Assembly: GCA_020637595.1 (NCBI GenBank)
Contig: JACKKE010000006.1
Location: 186,001-250,000 of the forward strand
Source of the DNA: Rhodobacter sp.
Lineage (GTDB): Bacteria > Pseudomonadota > Alphaproteobacteria > Rhodobacterales > Rhodobacteraceae
DNA: 64,000 nucleotides
Direction: 5' to 3'
Position numbers and translations under genes: made by a program. Within the stretch, counting starts at the first letter, position 1. Every line of letters starts with the position of its first letter. A model generated the notes under the pieces. That model was not told the origin of the DNA. It did no database searches and worked only from the letters and a program-made list of their open reading frames with translations. Below, piece by piece: positions 18,122 through 26,371 of this stretch.

Positions 18122-19462
18122 ATGCGTCTGAGCCGCTATTTCCTCCCCGTCCTCAAGGAAAATCCCTCGGAGGCGCAGATCGTCAGCCACCGGCTGATGC
18201 TGCGCGCGGGGATGATCCGTCAGCAGGCCGCCGGCATCTATTCCTGGCTGCCGCTGGGCTACCGGGTGCTCAAGCGTATCGAGCAGATCGTGCACGAGGA
18301 ACAGGTCCGCGCCGGCCACATCCCGCTGTTGATGCCGACGCTGCAATCGGCCGATCTGTGGCGCGAATCCGGGCGCTATGACGATTACGGCGAAGAGATG
18401 CTGCGCATCAAGGACCGCCACAAGCGCGACCTGCTCTATGGGCCGACCAACGAGGAGATGATCACCGACATCTTCCGCGCCCATGTCGGCAGCTACAAGG
18501 ATCTGCCGCTGACCCTTTACCATATCCAGTGGAAATTCCGCGACGAGATCCGCCCGCGGTTCGGCGTGATGCGCGGCCGTGAATTCCTGATGAAGGACGG
18601 CTATAACTTCGACATCGACAAGGACGCGGCGCTGCACGCCTACAACCGCCACATGGTCAGCTATCTGCGCACCTATGAGCGGATGGGCCTGACGGCGATC
18701 CCGATGCGCGCCGACTCGGGCCCGATCGGCGGCGACGACACGCATGAATTCCTGGTGCTGGCGCAGACCGGCGAGTCCGAGGTGTTCTATGACGACCGGG
18801 TGACGCAGCTGAAGCTGGGCGGGCGCGCGGTCGATTATGACAACTGGGACGAGGTGGCCGGCGTCTGCACCGAGTTCACCACCCTCTACGCGCGCACCGA
18901 CGAGACCCACGACGCCGCGCTGTTCGAGCAGATCCCCGAGGCGCACCGCAAGGTCGGCCGGGGCATCGAGGTGGGGCAGATCTTCTATTTCGGCACCAAG
19001 TATTCCGAGCCGATGGGCGCGACCGTGGTCAACGACAAGGGCGAGCGCGTTCCGGTGCACATGGGCTCGCACGGGATCGGTGTCAGCCGCCTTCTGGGCG
19101 CGATCATCGAGGCCAGCCACGACGACAAGGGCATCATCTGGCCCGAAGGCGTCACCCCGTTCCCGGTCGGTATCGTCAACCTCAAGCAGGGCGACGGGGC
19201 TGCGGATGTGGCCTGCGACTCGCTCTATGCGGCGCTGACGACGCAGGGGCTCGAACCGCTCTATGACGACCGCAATGAACGCGCCGGCGCCAAATTCGCG
19301 ACGATGGACCTGATCGGCCTGCCGTGGCGGATCACCGTTGGCCCGCGCGGGCTTGAAAAGGGCGTGGTCGAACTGACCTCGCGCCGCACCGGCGAAAGCG
19401 AAGAGATGTCGCCCGAGGCAGCGGTCGCGCGGCTGGTGCAGATCTACGCGGCGCACCGCTGA
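18122..19462 (+). CDS. proS: Prolyl-tRNA synthetase (short, no editing insert)
   Basis: 446 residues, class II synthetase. Motifs: RAGMIRQQAAGIYSWLPLG (motif 1 region), YKDLPLTLYHIQWKFRDEIRPRFGVMRGREFLMKDGY (motif 2) and SHGIGVSRLLGAIIE (motif 3), with the anticodon-binding domain after about residue 350. E. coli ProS is 572 residues with an editing domain inserted between motifs 2 and 3; here that insert is absent, as in the alphaproteobacterial type, so Ala-tRNA(Pro) correction would need a free-standing editing protein. An intrinsic terminator follows. Confidence 0.97.
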   Translation: MRLSRYFLPVLKENPSEAQIVSHRLMLRAGMIRQQAAGIYSWLPLGYRVLKRIEQIVHEEQVRAGHIPLLMPTLQSADLWRESGRYDDYGEEMLRIKDRHKRDLLYGPTNEEMITDIFRAHVGSYKDLPLTLYHIQWKFRDEIRPRFGVMRGREFLMKDGYNFDIDKDAALHAYNRHMVSYLRTYERMGLTAIPMRADSGPIGGDDTHEFLVLAQTGESEVFYDDRVTQLKLGGRAVDYDNWDEVAGVCTEFTTLYARTDETHDAALFEQIPEAHRKVGRGIEVGQIFYFGTKYSEPMGATVVNDKGERVPVHMGSHGIGVSRLLGAIIEASHDDKGIIWPEGVTPFPVGIVNLKQGDGAADVACDSLYAALTTQGLEPLYDDRNERAGAKFATMDLIGLPWRITVGPRGLEKGVVELTSRRTGESEEMSPEAAVARLVQIYAAHR

Positions 19463-19480
19463 TCGGCTTAGCAGGATCGA

Positions 19481-19515
19481 AACGCGCCCCCGGACCTCCG
19501 GCGGGCGCGTTTTTC
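19481..19515 (+). terminator. Intrinsic terminator of proS
   Basis: ACGCGCCC...CGG pairs with CCG...GGGCGCGT across a short ACCT loop, followed by TTTTC. It lies 18 bases after the stop and reaches the stop of the convergent gene. Confidence 0.85.
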
Positions 19516-20263
19516 AATCGACCGGGTTGCCCGGGTCGGGGATCACCGCGCCGGGCTCAATTCCCACGCGCATCTCGTCGAAGATCGCGACCTGGGTCGG
19601 CATCGGTCCGCCGTGGCGGCTGACGAAGCTGCGATAGAGCCCATATTTCAGGTAATAGAAATCAGGGTCCGGCAGCGGCCAGTCGGTGAAAATCGCGCCG
19701 ACCTCGCCGTTGACATAGACCTCCAGCATCGGCGGGTCACGGTCGTCGAAATGCACGGCGATATCGGTCCAGCGCCCGCGCATCTGCGCAAGGGTGGCCA
19801 GCGCCGCATGCGGGTTCGGGCCATCGGTGACGAAGATCGTGACCCCCAGCGTGCCGCCGCGCGCCTCGATCTGCATCAGCGGCGGGTTCGAGGTGCGGCC
19901 TCCTGCCACCCGCTGCGGCCCGCCGCTGCGGTGGATCTGGAAAAGGCTGGTGTTGACGTTTCGCGAATCCTCGAAATCCGGCGGCAGGTAGACGGAGAAC
20001 CCGATCCAGGTGTCGCGCCCGGGCGCCCATTCCAGATCCGGGCGGAATTCGCTGCGTTCGCGGTCGCGGGCGCAATCGTCCCAGCCGGGTTGCGCGGCGC
20101 AATCGCCGGGGCGGACCTCGAACCGCTGCGCCTCGGCGCCGGCGCGGGTGGGGGCGGTGACGATGCCATACCCCCAGGGCGTGTCCGAGAGGCTGCGCCG
20201 CCCCTCCAGCCGGTCGGCCAGGGCGGGGCTGGCCATGAGCACCAGGATCAGAACAAGGCGCAT
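19514..20263 (-). CDS. Secreted polysaccharide-lyase-like protein (heparin lyase I fold)
   Basis: 249 residues with signal peptide MRLVLILVLMASPALA. The mature part has the beta-jelly-roll pattern of the PF14099-type polysaccharide lyases: RSEFRPDLEWAPGRDTWIGFSVYLP, SLFQIHRSG, MRGRWTDIAVHF, VYVNGEVGAI and YYLKYGLYRS. Family members cleave acidic polysaccharides or bind glycans, and many are annotated only from fold. Catalytic residues cannot be assigned here. It is one base from the next upstream gene and may share a transcript with the CapA-family gene. Confidence 0.7.
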   Translation of the reverse strand: MRLVLILVLMASPALADRLEGRRSLSDTPWGYGIVTAPTRAGAEAQRFEVRPGDCAAQPGWDDCARDRERSEFRPDLEWAPGRDTWIGFSVYLPPDFEDSRNVNTSLFQIHRSGGPQRVAGGRTSNPPLMQIEARGGTLGVTIFVTDGPNPHAALATLAQMRGRWTDIAVHFDDRDPPMLEVYVNGEVGAIFTDWPLPDPDFYYLKYGLYRSFVSRHGGPMPTQVAIFDEMRVGIEPGAVIPDPGNPVD

Positions 20264-20264
20264 C

Positions 20265-21269
20265 TCAGACCCCCTCGGCCACGTCGATCAACGCGGCCCC
20301 GATCCGCGCGTTCGACTCGCAGGCCTCATGGGCTGCCCAGCCCTCGGCCAGCGGCACGCGCAGCGCGACGGGGTGGCGCAGCGCGCCGGTCTCCAGCCAG
20401 CGGGTCAGATCGGCGATGCCCTGCGCGCGGGCCTCGGGCGGCAGGATATAGACCAGCACCATCCGCAGGGTCTGCGCGGCGAAGAGCATCGGATAGAAGG
20501 GCAGGCGCGGCTCGGGCTCGGCCATCGAGCCATAGCTGGCAATCACGCCGTTCGGGTTCAAAAGTGGCTGCGTCAGCGGCAGGTTCTGGCCCAGCTCGAC
20601 CTCGACCACCCGGTCAATGCCGCGCCCGCCGGTCGCCGCACGGATCTGCCCGGCGGCGTCCGCGTCGTGATAATTCACCCCCGCATCCGCGCCCATCGCC
20701 GCGGCGTGCTGGGCCTTCGCCCCGCCCGAGGTGGTGGCGATCACCGTTCGCGCGCCGCCCAACCGCGCCATCTGCACCGCATAGGCCCCGACAGCCCCCG
20801 CGCCGCCGGTCACCAGCACGTCGAGCCCGGCCACAGGACCATCGGCAAAGAGGCAGCGGTGCGCGGTCAGGGCGGGGATGCCCAGGCAGGCGCCCTCGGC
20901 ATAGCTGGCGGCATCGGGCAGCGGAACCGCCTGGTCGGTGGGCAGGGCCACGAACTCGGCCGCGCTGCCGAAGGGGCGCCGGAATGCGGCGTTCCACAGC
21001 CAGACACGCTGGCCCACCCGCGCCGGGTCGACGCCCGCGCCGACGGCTTCGATCCGGCCCGCGCCGTCGGAATTGGGGATCACCAGCGGAAAGGGGATCG
21101 GCGCCCGCGCCCCGGCGCGGGTTTTCGCGTCGGACGGGTTCGCGCCGGACACCGCGACGCGCACCAGCACCTCGCCCGGGTTGGGGGTGGGGCGCGGCAG
21201 GTCGCGCAGGGTCAGGACACGGCGGGCGGGGCCGGTGGTGTCATAGGCAAGGGCGCGCATGCTGGGCAT
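20265..21269 (-). CDS. NADPH:quinone reductase-like zinc-independent oxidoreductase
   Basis: 334 residues of the medium-chain dehydrogenase family. GroES-like N-terminal domain: LPRPTPNPGEVLVRVAVSGANPSDAKTR. Rossmann motif: VLVTGGAGAVGAYAVQMARLGG near residue 152. The structural zinc cysteines are absent, placing it with quinone oxidoreductases (QOR) rather than alcohol dehydrogenases. Such enzymes reduce quinones or enones with NADPH. It lies between the lyase-like gene (1-base gap) and the CapA-family gene (14-base gap), probably on one transcript, with no obvious metabolic link. Confidence 0.88.
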   Translation of the reverse strand: MPSMRALAYDTTGPARRVLTLRDLPRPTPNPGEVLVRVAVSGANPSDAKTRAGARAPIPFPLVIPNSDGAGRIEAVGAGVDPARVGQRVWLWNAAFRRPFGSAAEFVALPTDQAVPLPDAASYAEGACLGIPALTAHRCLFADGPVAGLDVLVTGGAGAVGAYAVQMARLGGARTVIATTSGGAKAQHAAAMGADAGVNYHDADAAGQIRAATGGRGIDRVVEVELGQNLPLTQPLLNPNGVIASYGSMAEPEPRLPFYPMLFAAQTLRMVLVYILPPEARAQGIADLTRWLETGALRHPVALRVPLAEGWAAHEACESNARIGAALIDVAEGV

Positions 21270-21283
21270 CGGGGGCTCCGGGG

Positions 21284-22450
21284 TTAGCGGTCGGGCTCAG
21301 GGATCGGGGCGGTGCGGGGGGCCCGGGGCGCGCGGCAGTCGGTTACCGCCCGCAGGTCACGGCCCGGGATCATGTGGTCGAGCAGCGCCAGACCGGCCTC
21401 GGCCCGTGCGCCCATGCCGGGGCGGGGCAGGGTCAGCGAGGGGTCGGCACCCTCGAACTCCATCTGCAGGGGCACGAAGCCCGCGCCACCGATCACCGGG
21501 CCGGCCGCGCCGGGGCAAAACTCCAGCCACGCCATGATCGCGGTGGCGCGTTCCAGCGGCGGCTGGGCGGCGATGAAATTGCCGGTGGAATAGATCACCG
21601 GCACCGGGCCGCGCGGGGTGTCGAGGACCTCCCAGGGCTGGGGCACATGCGGGTGCGTGCCGATCACTGCGATCGCGCCGGCCCCGGCCATCGCCCGGGC
21701 AAAGCGGCGCTGCGCTGCGTCCGGGGTCAGGCTGTATTCCTGGCCCCAATGCGGCAGCACGATCACGCCGGCGCCGGTCCCGGCCTCGGCGGTGACGAGC
21801 CGGGACAGTGCTGCGGTCTGCTCGTAGCACAGCGGGATCTGCCCGCGCGGGTCAGCGATGCCGTTGGTGCCGAAGGTGCAGGCGATCAGCGACAGCGGGC
21901 CTGCGGGGGTGCTCAGCCGCAGCGCGCGCATCCGCTCCTGCCCGCCGGGCACCGCGCCGACCTGGGCCATGCGCCCGGCATCGAGGGCCGCGAGCGTCGC
22001 GTCAAGGCCACTCGCGCCGCGATCCAGCGCGTGGTTGTTGGCGGTGGTGACGATGTCGATGCCAGCCTCGCGCAACGCGTCGATCACCACGGGGTGGTAG
22101 TTGAACAGCGGGTATTCGGAATAGACCATGCCGTCAAAGCGCGGCCCGGGATCGGGCAGGCGGCCGCCGTCCCGCGCGAAACCGGGGGCCACCGGCCCTT
22201 CGAGGTTGGCCAGCGCGATATCGGCTGCGCGCAGTAGCGGGACCGCCGCGCCCCAGAGCGTATCGAAACCGCGCAGATAGCCGCGGGTGGCCAGTGCCTC
22301 GTGCAGGAGGACATCCCCGACCACCGCCAGGCTGACCCGTGCGGGGCCGGTGCAGGCGGCGACGGGCGGCAGGGCGCGGGGCGGGCAGATCATCTGCCCA
22401 AAGGCCGGAGCGGCGCAGAAAAGCACGAGGAAGAGGGCGATCAGGCGCAT
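21284..22450 (-). CDS. CapA family protein (poly-gamma-glutamate synthesis/metallophosphatase-like), secreted
   Basis: 388 residues with signal peptide (MRLIALFLVLFCAAPAFGQ). Family motifs are VSLAVVGDVLLHE (about residue 40), IALANLEGPV, VTTANNHALDRG, LPHWGQEY and GTHPHVPQPWE, all metal-ligand-like positions of the CapA/PGA_cap calcineurin-like fold. CapA in Bacillus takes part in poly-gamma-glutamate capsule export; most proteobacterial members are of unknown function. The neighbouring secreted lyase-like protein suggests an envelope or extracellular polymer role (inference). Confidence 0.88.
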   Translation of the reverse strand: MRLIALFLVLFCAAPAFGQMICPPRALPPVAACTGPARVSLAVVGDVLLHEALATRGYLRGFDTLWGAAVPLLRAADIALANLEGPVAPGFARDGGRLPDPGPRFDGMVYSEYPLFNYHPVVIDALREAGIDIVTTANNHALDRGASGLDATLAALDAGRMAQVGAVPGGQERMRALRLSTPAGPLSLIACTFGTNGIADPRGQIPLCYEQTAALSRLVTAEAGTGAGVIVLPHWGQEYSLTPDAAQRRFARAMAGAGAIAVIGTHPHVPQPWEVLDTPRGPVPVIYSTGNFIAAQPPLERATAIMAWLEFCPGAAGPVIGGAGFVPLQMEFEGADPSLTLPRPGMGARAEAGLALLDHMIPGRDLRAVTDCRAPRAPRTAPIPEPDR

Positions 22451-22712
22451 GCGGGCAGGGGATCACGTGGACCTGCGCGCGTCAATCCCGCGGGGTGAGG
22501 CGTTGCGAGAATGGGCGCCGTCCCGACCGGCGGGTGGGGCCGCTGGCGGATCATCCGTCGCTTGCTGCGGGCACGCTGGCCGTGCCCGTGTGCCGATTGG
22601 GAGGTCGCCAGCCGGGTGGGTCCCTGTGACTGCCGGGCCGGGGCAATCGCGCCGCTGTGCGCCCCGGGTCCCGGTTGGTCCCGGTTCCGGTCCCAGTCCC
22701 GGCTTCAGCCGG

Positions 22713-24287
22713 TCAGCGCAGGGCGGCCAACAGGGTGCGGTTGGTGATCGTGCCTTCCGAACTGACCAGCCCGGCATACCGGCCATCCGACAGCAGGTCG
22801 CGCAGGTCGATGGCGCGGCCGTTGACATAGGCGCGGCGGCTGACCAGGCGGATGCCGTGGCTGTAATCGGCATATTGCGCGCCGTGCACGGTGCTGAGCG
22901 GCTGGATGGCCGAGCCGTTGCGCCGGTGCCAGCCATAGATCGCGACACGGCCCGGATTGCGCTCCAGCCGGTTGGTCAGAACGAGGTCTTTCTTGTGGCC
23001 CGACACCAGCTGTCCCAGCCGCCCGCCGGCCTGCGCCATCTGCTGCTGGATGGTGGCATTGTGGCGCTGGAAGTAGCCGGTCGATTCCATCTGCGCGCCG
23101 GGCGTCATCGGTGCCGGCGACAGGTGGACGCTGGCCTGCTGATAGATCGCATCGACCATGCGCGTCGTCGGCAGCACCATGTCGAAGCGTTCGGCCACCC
23201 GCATCGCTGCAGGCAGACCCAGCGGCACGCGCACAAAGTCCCGATCGGAGCCGACGGCGAGATAATCGGGCATGACGCAGATCGTGACCTGCGTGGCAGC
23301 ACCGCCCGGCCCCTCGCCGGCAAAGGTGACGGGCACGAGGTCGCGCAGGAAGTCGGGGATATTGCCGTTCAGCACCTCGGAGACGAGAACGTCGTCGCGT
23401 TCGCGCCCGCGGGCTGCTGTCAGCCGGCCGACCAGGGTCGAGCCGTCTTCGGCCCGGCCACGGCGCGGGATCGCCCGGGTCAGGCGCGATTCACAAGGGT
23501 TTGCGCCGGCCAGCGCCCGATTGAGCGCCGGAATTTCCAGCGGTTGCGCCTGGGGTTCGGGGCGCGGTTGCGCCGCCGACGGGGCAGGGGCCGAGACCAG
23601 CGTCGGCTGGTTCATGTCGAGGCTGGCGAGCCGCGTCACGGCCTCGGGCCGCGGCTGCGGCGAGCGCGAGCGGGACAGTGCCAGCGCCATCGCGGGGGTC
23701 ACGCGCTCGACTTCGGGCGCGGCGGTGGCGGTGGCGAGTTGCGGGCGTGCCTGCGGGATCCGCGAGCGGCTGGGCGCGCGCAGCGTGGCCACGGCAACCT
23801 GCGGGTCGATCAGCGGCGTTTCACCGGCGATACCGTGCGGCGTGCTGGCAAGCCGCGGGATGTCGCGCATCGCCAGCAGGATCGACGGATCCACCGTCAG
23901 CGCGACGGCAGGGGCGCGGAGAATGGCCGGCCGGGACTCGACGGGGGTGCTGGCGGTGCGCACCCGCTCAGGCAGCGGCGGCAGCGGGCGGTCGACCCGC
24001 GGCAGCACCGCGTCATGGGCATAGCCGGGCGCGGCGAACGAGGTCGGCGCAGGCCCGGCCAGCGAGCTGAGCCAGATCTGTGGCGCGGGCGCGACGGGCA
24101 CCGGCGCGAGCGATGCGCTGCGCACGGGCTGGACCGCGGTTTCCGTAGCCGGACCCGAGAGCTGGAGCGCGACGGCCCCCAGCGAAAGCGCGGCAATACC
24201 GGTGGCGACCAGCGGCAGGCGGCGCGGATTGATCATGGAACGCACAGACGCCGGTTTCCGGCGCGGTTCCCCTGTCCCTTTGTTCAT
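22713..24287 (-). CDS. Membrane-anchored protein of unknown function with conserved C-terminal domain
   Basis: 524 residues. One N-terminal hydrophobic segment (LPLVATGIAALSLGAVALQL, about 24-43) acts as anchor or signal. Residues 45-260 are low-complexity, rich in Ala, Pro, Arg and Ser. From about 265 to the end the chain is ordered and looks conserved: LTAARGRERDDVLVSEVL, ICVMPDYLAVGSDRDFVR, VLPTTRMVDAIY, KKDLVLTNRL, RVAIYGWHRRNGSAIQPLS, HGAQYADYSHGIRLVSR. This C-terminal part resembles uncharacterised proteins in distant bacteria; I know of no function. The clustered His/Asp/Tyr (YGWHR, ADYSHG) could be a catalytic site, which is speculation. Confidence 0.7.
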   Translation of the reverse strand: MNKGTGEPRRKPASVRSMINPRRLPLVATGIAALSLGAVALQLSGPATETAVQPVRSASLAPVPVAPAPQIWLSSLAGPAPTSFAAPGYAHDAVLPRVDRPLPPLPERVRTASTPVESRPAILRAPAVALTVDPSILLAMRDIPRLASTPHGIAGETPLIDPQVAVATLRAPSRSRIPQARPQLATATAAPEVERVTPAMALALSRSRSPQPRPEAVTRLASLDMNQPTLVSAPAPSAAQPRPEPQAQPLEIPALNRALAGANPCESRLTRAIPRRGRAEDGSTLVGRLTAARGRERDDVLVSEVLNGNIPDFLRDLVPVTFAGEGPGGAATQVTICVMPDYLAVGSDRDFVRVPLGLPAAMRVAERFDMVLPTTRMVDAIYQQASVHLSPAPMTPGAQMESTGYFQRHNATIQQQMAQAGGRLGQLVSGHKKDLVLTNRLERNPGRVAIYGWHRRNGSAIQPLSTVHGAQYADYSHGIRLVSRRAYVNGRAIDLRDLLSDGRYAGLVSSEGTITNRTLLAALR

Positions 24288-24475
24288 GGATCCTAGATAC
24301 CGGCGAATCCCTTAACCGGCAATGAACCCCGCGCAGCGCGCCGGTCGGATCGGCGGCGGGCCGCTCATTCGCAGACTTGCGCGAATGTCTCGCCAAATTC
24401 GCAATATGAGAGTAACCTAATCTTTGTTGTGCGGGGTCCACCTGGACAAAGCGGCTCAGGGGATGGGAGCGGGTC

Positions 24476-25636
24476 ATGAAACAGCCGATATGCGTGTTCT
24501 GGGCGATGGTCTGCGCGGTGTTCATCGGCGCCGCGCCGGCCGCAGCGCAGGAGCGGGGATTTCAGCAGGTCGACGCCGGGATGGACCATGTTTGTGGGGT
24601 CGACGAAACCGGCCGTATCCGCTGCTGGGGCGATGGCGAATATGGGCAGATGGGGCGCAATCTGCGCGCGGATTCGCCGGTGCCGCGGCCGGTGAACGGG
24701 ATGCGGTTCCGCACCCAGGCCCTGTCCGGCGGGTTCAGCAGCTGCGGCGTCCAGCTTGGCCCACGGACACGCATAGACTGCTGGGGCGACAACAATGACG
24801 GTCAGCTGGGCGACGGCACGACCACACAGCGGATCGCGCCGGTCCAGATTGACGGGCCACGGCGGCGCTATGGCGGCGTGACAATGGGCGAGGGGCATGC
24901 CTGTGCCTGGACCACCACCGGTCGGGTGTTGTGCTGGGGCAACAACGCGAATGGCCAGTTGGGCGATGGCACGACAACCAATCGCCTGACCCCGACGCCT
25001 ATGGCCGGCGGTTTTCGTGCGGCCGATGTGCAGGCTGGGTTCCTGTTCACCTGCGGCCTAAACTCTCGCGGTGTGGCGCTGTGCTGGGGTTACAACGGGT
25101 TTGGCGCCTTGGGGGACGGCACGGCCGATCCTTCGTCCTCGCCGGTTCGGGTAAACGGGCTGCGTCCGGGGGTGCAGGCCCTGGCGGTGGGCAGCCTGCA
25201 CAGCTGTGTAATCGACCGCAATGGCAATGCGGCCTGCTGGGGCGACAACTCGGCCGGTCAGATCGGCAACGGCCAGACCGGTGGGCCGGTCCGGCGGGCG
25301 ACGCGGGTTCCGGGGCTGCGGCCTACGGTTATCGCCGCCGGCGGCGGGCACAGCTGCGCGGTGGTCGAGGGCGGTGAGGTCATGTGCTGGGGGCTGAACA
25401 CGCACGGGCAGCTCGGTGACGGGACGACGGTGGATTCGCCTTCGCCTGTGGCGGTGGCGGGCCTGCCCGATCCATCCTCGGACGCCATCGTTCGCCTGAC
25501 GCTGGGCGACGAATTCAGCTGCGCGCTGACCGCACTGGGCCAGGCCTATTGCTGGGGCGAGAACGCCGACGGCCAGCTGGGCAACGGCACCTTTGACGAC
25601 AGCGCCTCGCCGGTGCGGGTCCGGTATGGGTTCTGA
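24476..25636 (+). CDS. Secreted RCC1-like seven-bladed beta-propeller protein
   Basis: 386 residues with signal peptide MKQPICVFWAMVCAVFIGAAPAAAQ. The mature chain is made of seven repeats of about 50 residues, each with the core C-x(6-9)-G-x(2-3)-CWG-x(4-7)-GQLG(D/N)GT (RCWGDGEYGQMG, DCWGDNNDGQLGDGT, LCWGNNANGQLGDGT, LCWGYNGFGALGDGT, ACWGDNSAGQIGNG, MCWGLNTHGQLGDGT, YCWGENADGQLGNGT). This is the RCC1 propeller fold; the paired cysteines in every blade suggest one disulfide per blade, fitting an extracytoplasmic location. RCC1-like proteins mostly bind other proteins or nucleic acids; the bacterial partner is unknown. Its stop directly abuts the stop of the convergent reductase gene. Confidence 0.9.
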   Translation: MKQPICVFWAMVCAVFIGAAPAAAQERGFQQVDAGMDHVCGVDETGRIRCWGDGEYGQMGRNLRADSPVPRPVNGMRFRTQALSGGFSSCGVQLGPRTRIDCWGDNNDGQLGDGTTTQRIAPVQIDGPRRRYGGVTMGEGHACAWTTTGRVLCWGNNANGQLGDGTTTNRLTPTPMAGGFRAADVQAGFLFTCGLNSRGVALCWGYNGFGALGDGTADPSSSPVRVNGLRPGVQALAVGSLHSCVIDRNGNAACWGDNSAGQIGNGQTGGPVRRATRVPGLRPTVIAAGGGHSCAVVEGGEVMCWGLNTHGQLGDGTTVDSPSPVAVAGLPDPSSDAIVRLTLGDEFSCALTALGQAYCWGENADGQLGNGTFDDSASPVRVRYGF

Positions 25637-26371
25637 TCACAATGTGGTCTTTTTGAACTGCCACTCGGGAAGGGCGCGGATGATCGCCATGATCAGCCGC
25701 CAGACGCGCCGCACATAGATCACGTCGCGCCCCTTGTCCTGGGCACGCCAGATCGCCTCGGCCACCTCGTCGGGCTGGGCGGTCAGGCGCGGGTTCAGGG
25801 GCAGGCCCTCGGTCATCTTGGTGGCGACAAAGCCCGGCTTGACGGTGATCACCCGGACCGGCCCCCTGGCCAGCCGGTTGCGCAGGCCCGACAGAAAGGC
25901 GGTGAACCCGGCCTTGGCCGCGCCATAGACATAGTTCGAGGCGCGTCCGCGATCGCCGGCCACTGACGAGATGCCGATGACCGTGCCCGATCCGCGCGCT
26001 TCGAACCGCTCGGCCAGCATCCCCAGCGCCAGCGCCGGCCCTTCGAAGTTCGAGCGCAGGACAACCGTCGCGGCCTGCGGATTGCGCTGGCTCTCGGTTT
26101 GGTCGCCCATGAAACCGACGGCGCAGAGCACGACATCGGGCAGCGGTGCCAGCCCGGCGATGAACCCGGCAAAGCCGTCGGTGTCGAGCACGTCGAAGGC
26201 CAGCGCGGTCGCGGTGACGCCGTGGCGCAGACGCAGATCCTGCGCGTCGGCTTCGATGGCGGCGGCATCGCGCGCGGCCAGCTGCAGGTCATAGCCCTCG
26301 CGGGCATAGCGATGGGCGCAGGCCCGGGCCATGTCCGAGGTCGCCCCGAGGATCAGGATCGTCTTGCTCAC
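25637..26371 (-). CDS. dprE2: DprE2-like SDR reductase (decaprenylphospho-2-keto-pentose reductase)
   Basis: 244 residues, short-chain dehydrogenase. ILILGATSDMARACAHRYA gives the NAD(P)-binding loop, SSVAGDRGRASNYVYGAAKAG contains the Ser and YxxxK catalytic residues (about 136-156), and ITVKPGFVATKM is typical of the DprE2 group. In mycobacteria DprE2 reduces the 2-keto intermediate made by DprE1, completing epimerisation of decaprenyl-phosphoryl-ribose to -arabinose. The gene overlaps the DprE1-like gene by four bases and is the last of the cassette, which is the main support for the specific call. The C-terminal hydrophobic stretch (VWRLIMAIIRALPEW) is also typical. Confidence 0.85.
   Translation of the reverse strand: MSKTILILGATSDMARACAHRYAREGYDLQLAARDAAAIEADAQDLRLRHGVTATALAFDVLDTDGFAGFIAGLAPLPDVVLCAVGFMGDQTESQRNPQAATVVLRSNFEGPALALGMLAERFEARGSGTVIGISSVAGDRGRASNYVYGAAKAGFTAFLSGLRNRLARGPVRVITVKPGFVATKMTEGLPLNPRLTAQPDEVAEAIWRAQDKGRDVIYVRRVWRLIMAIIRALPEWQFKKTTL

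Noticed and set aside
22660..22712. Short repeats of GGTCCCGGTT near the end of the unknown anchored protein gene
   Set aside because: Only two or three imperfect units; no sign of a mobile or CRISPR-type repeat.
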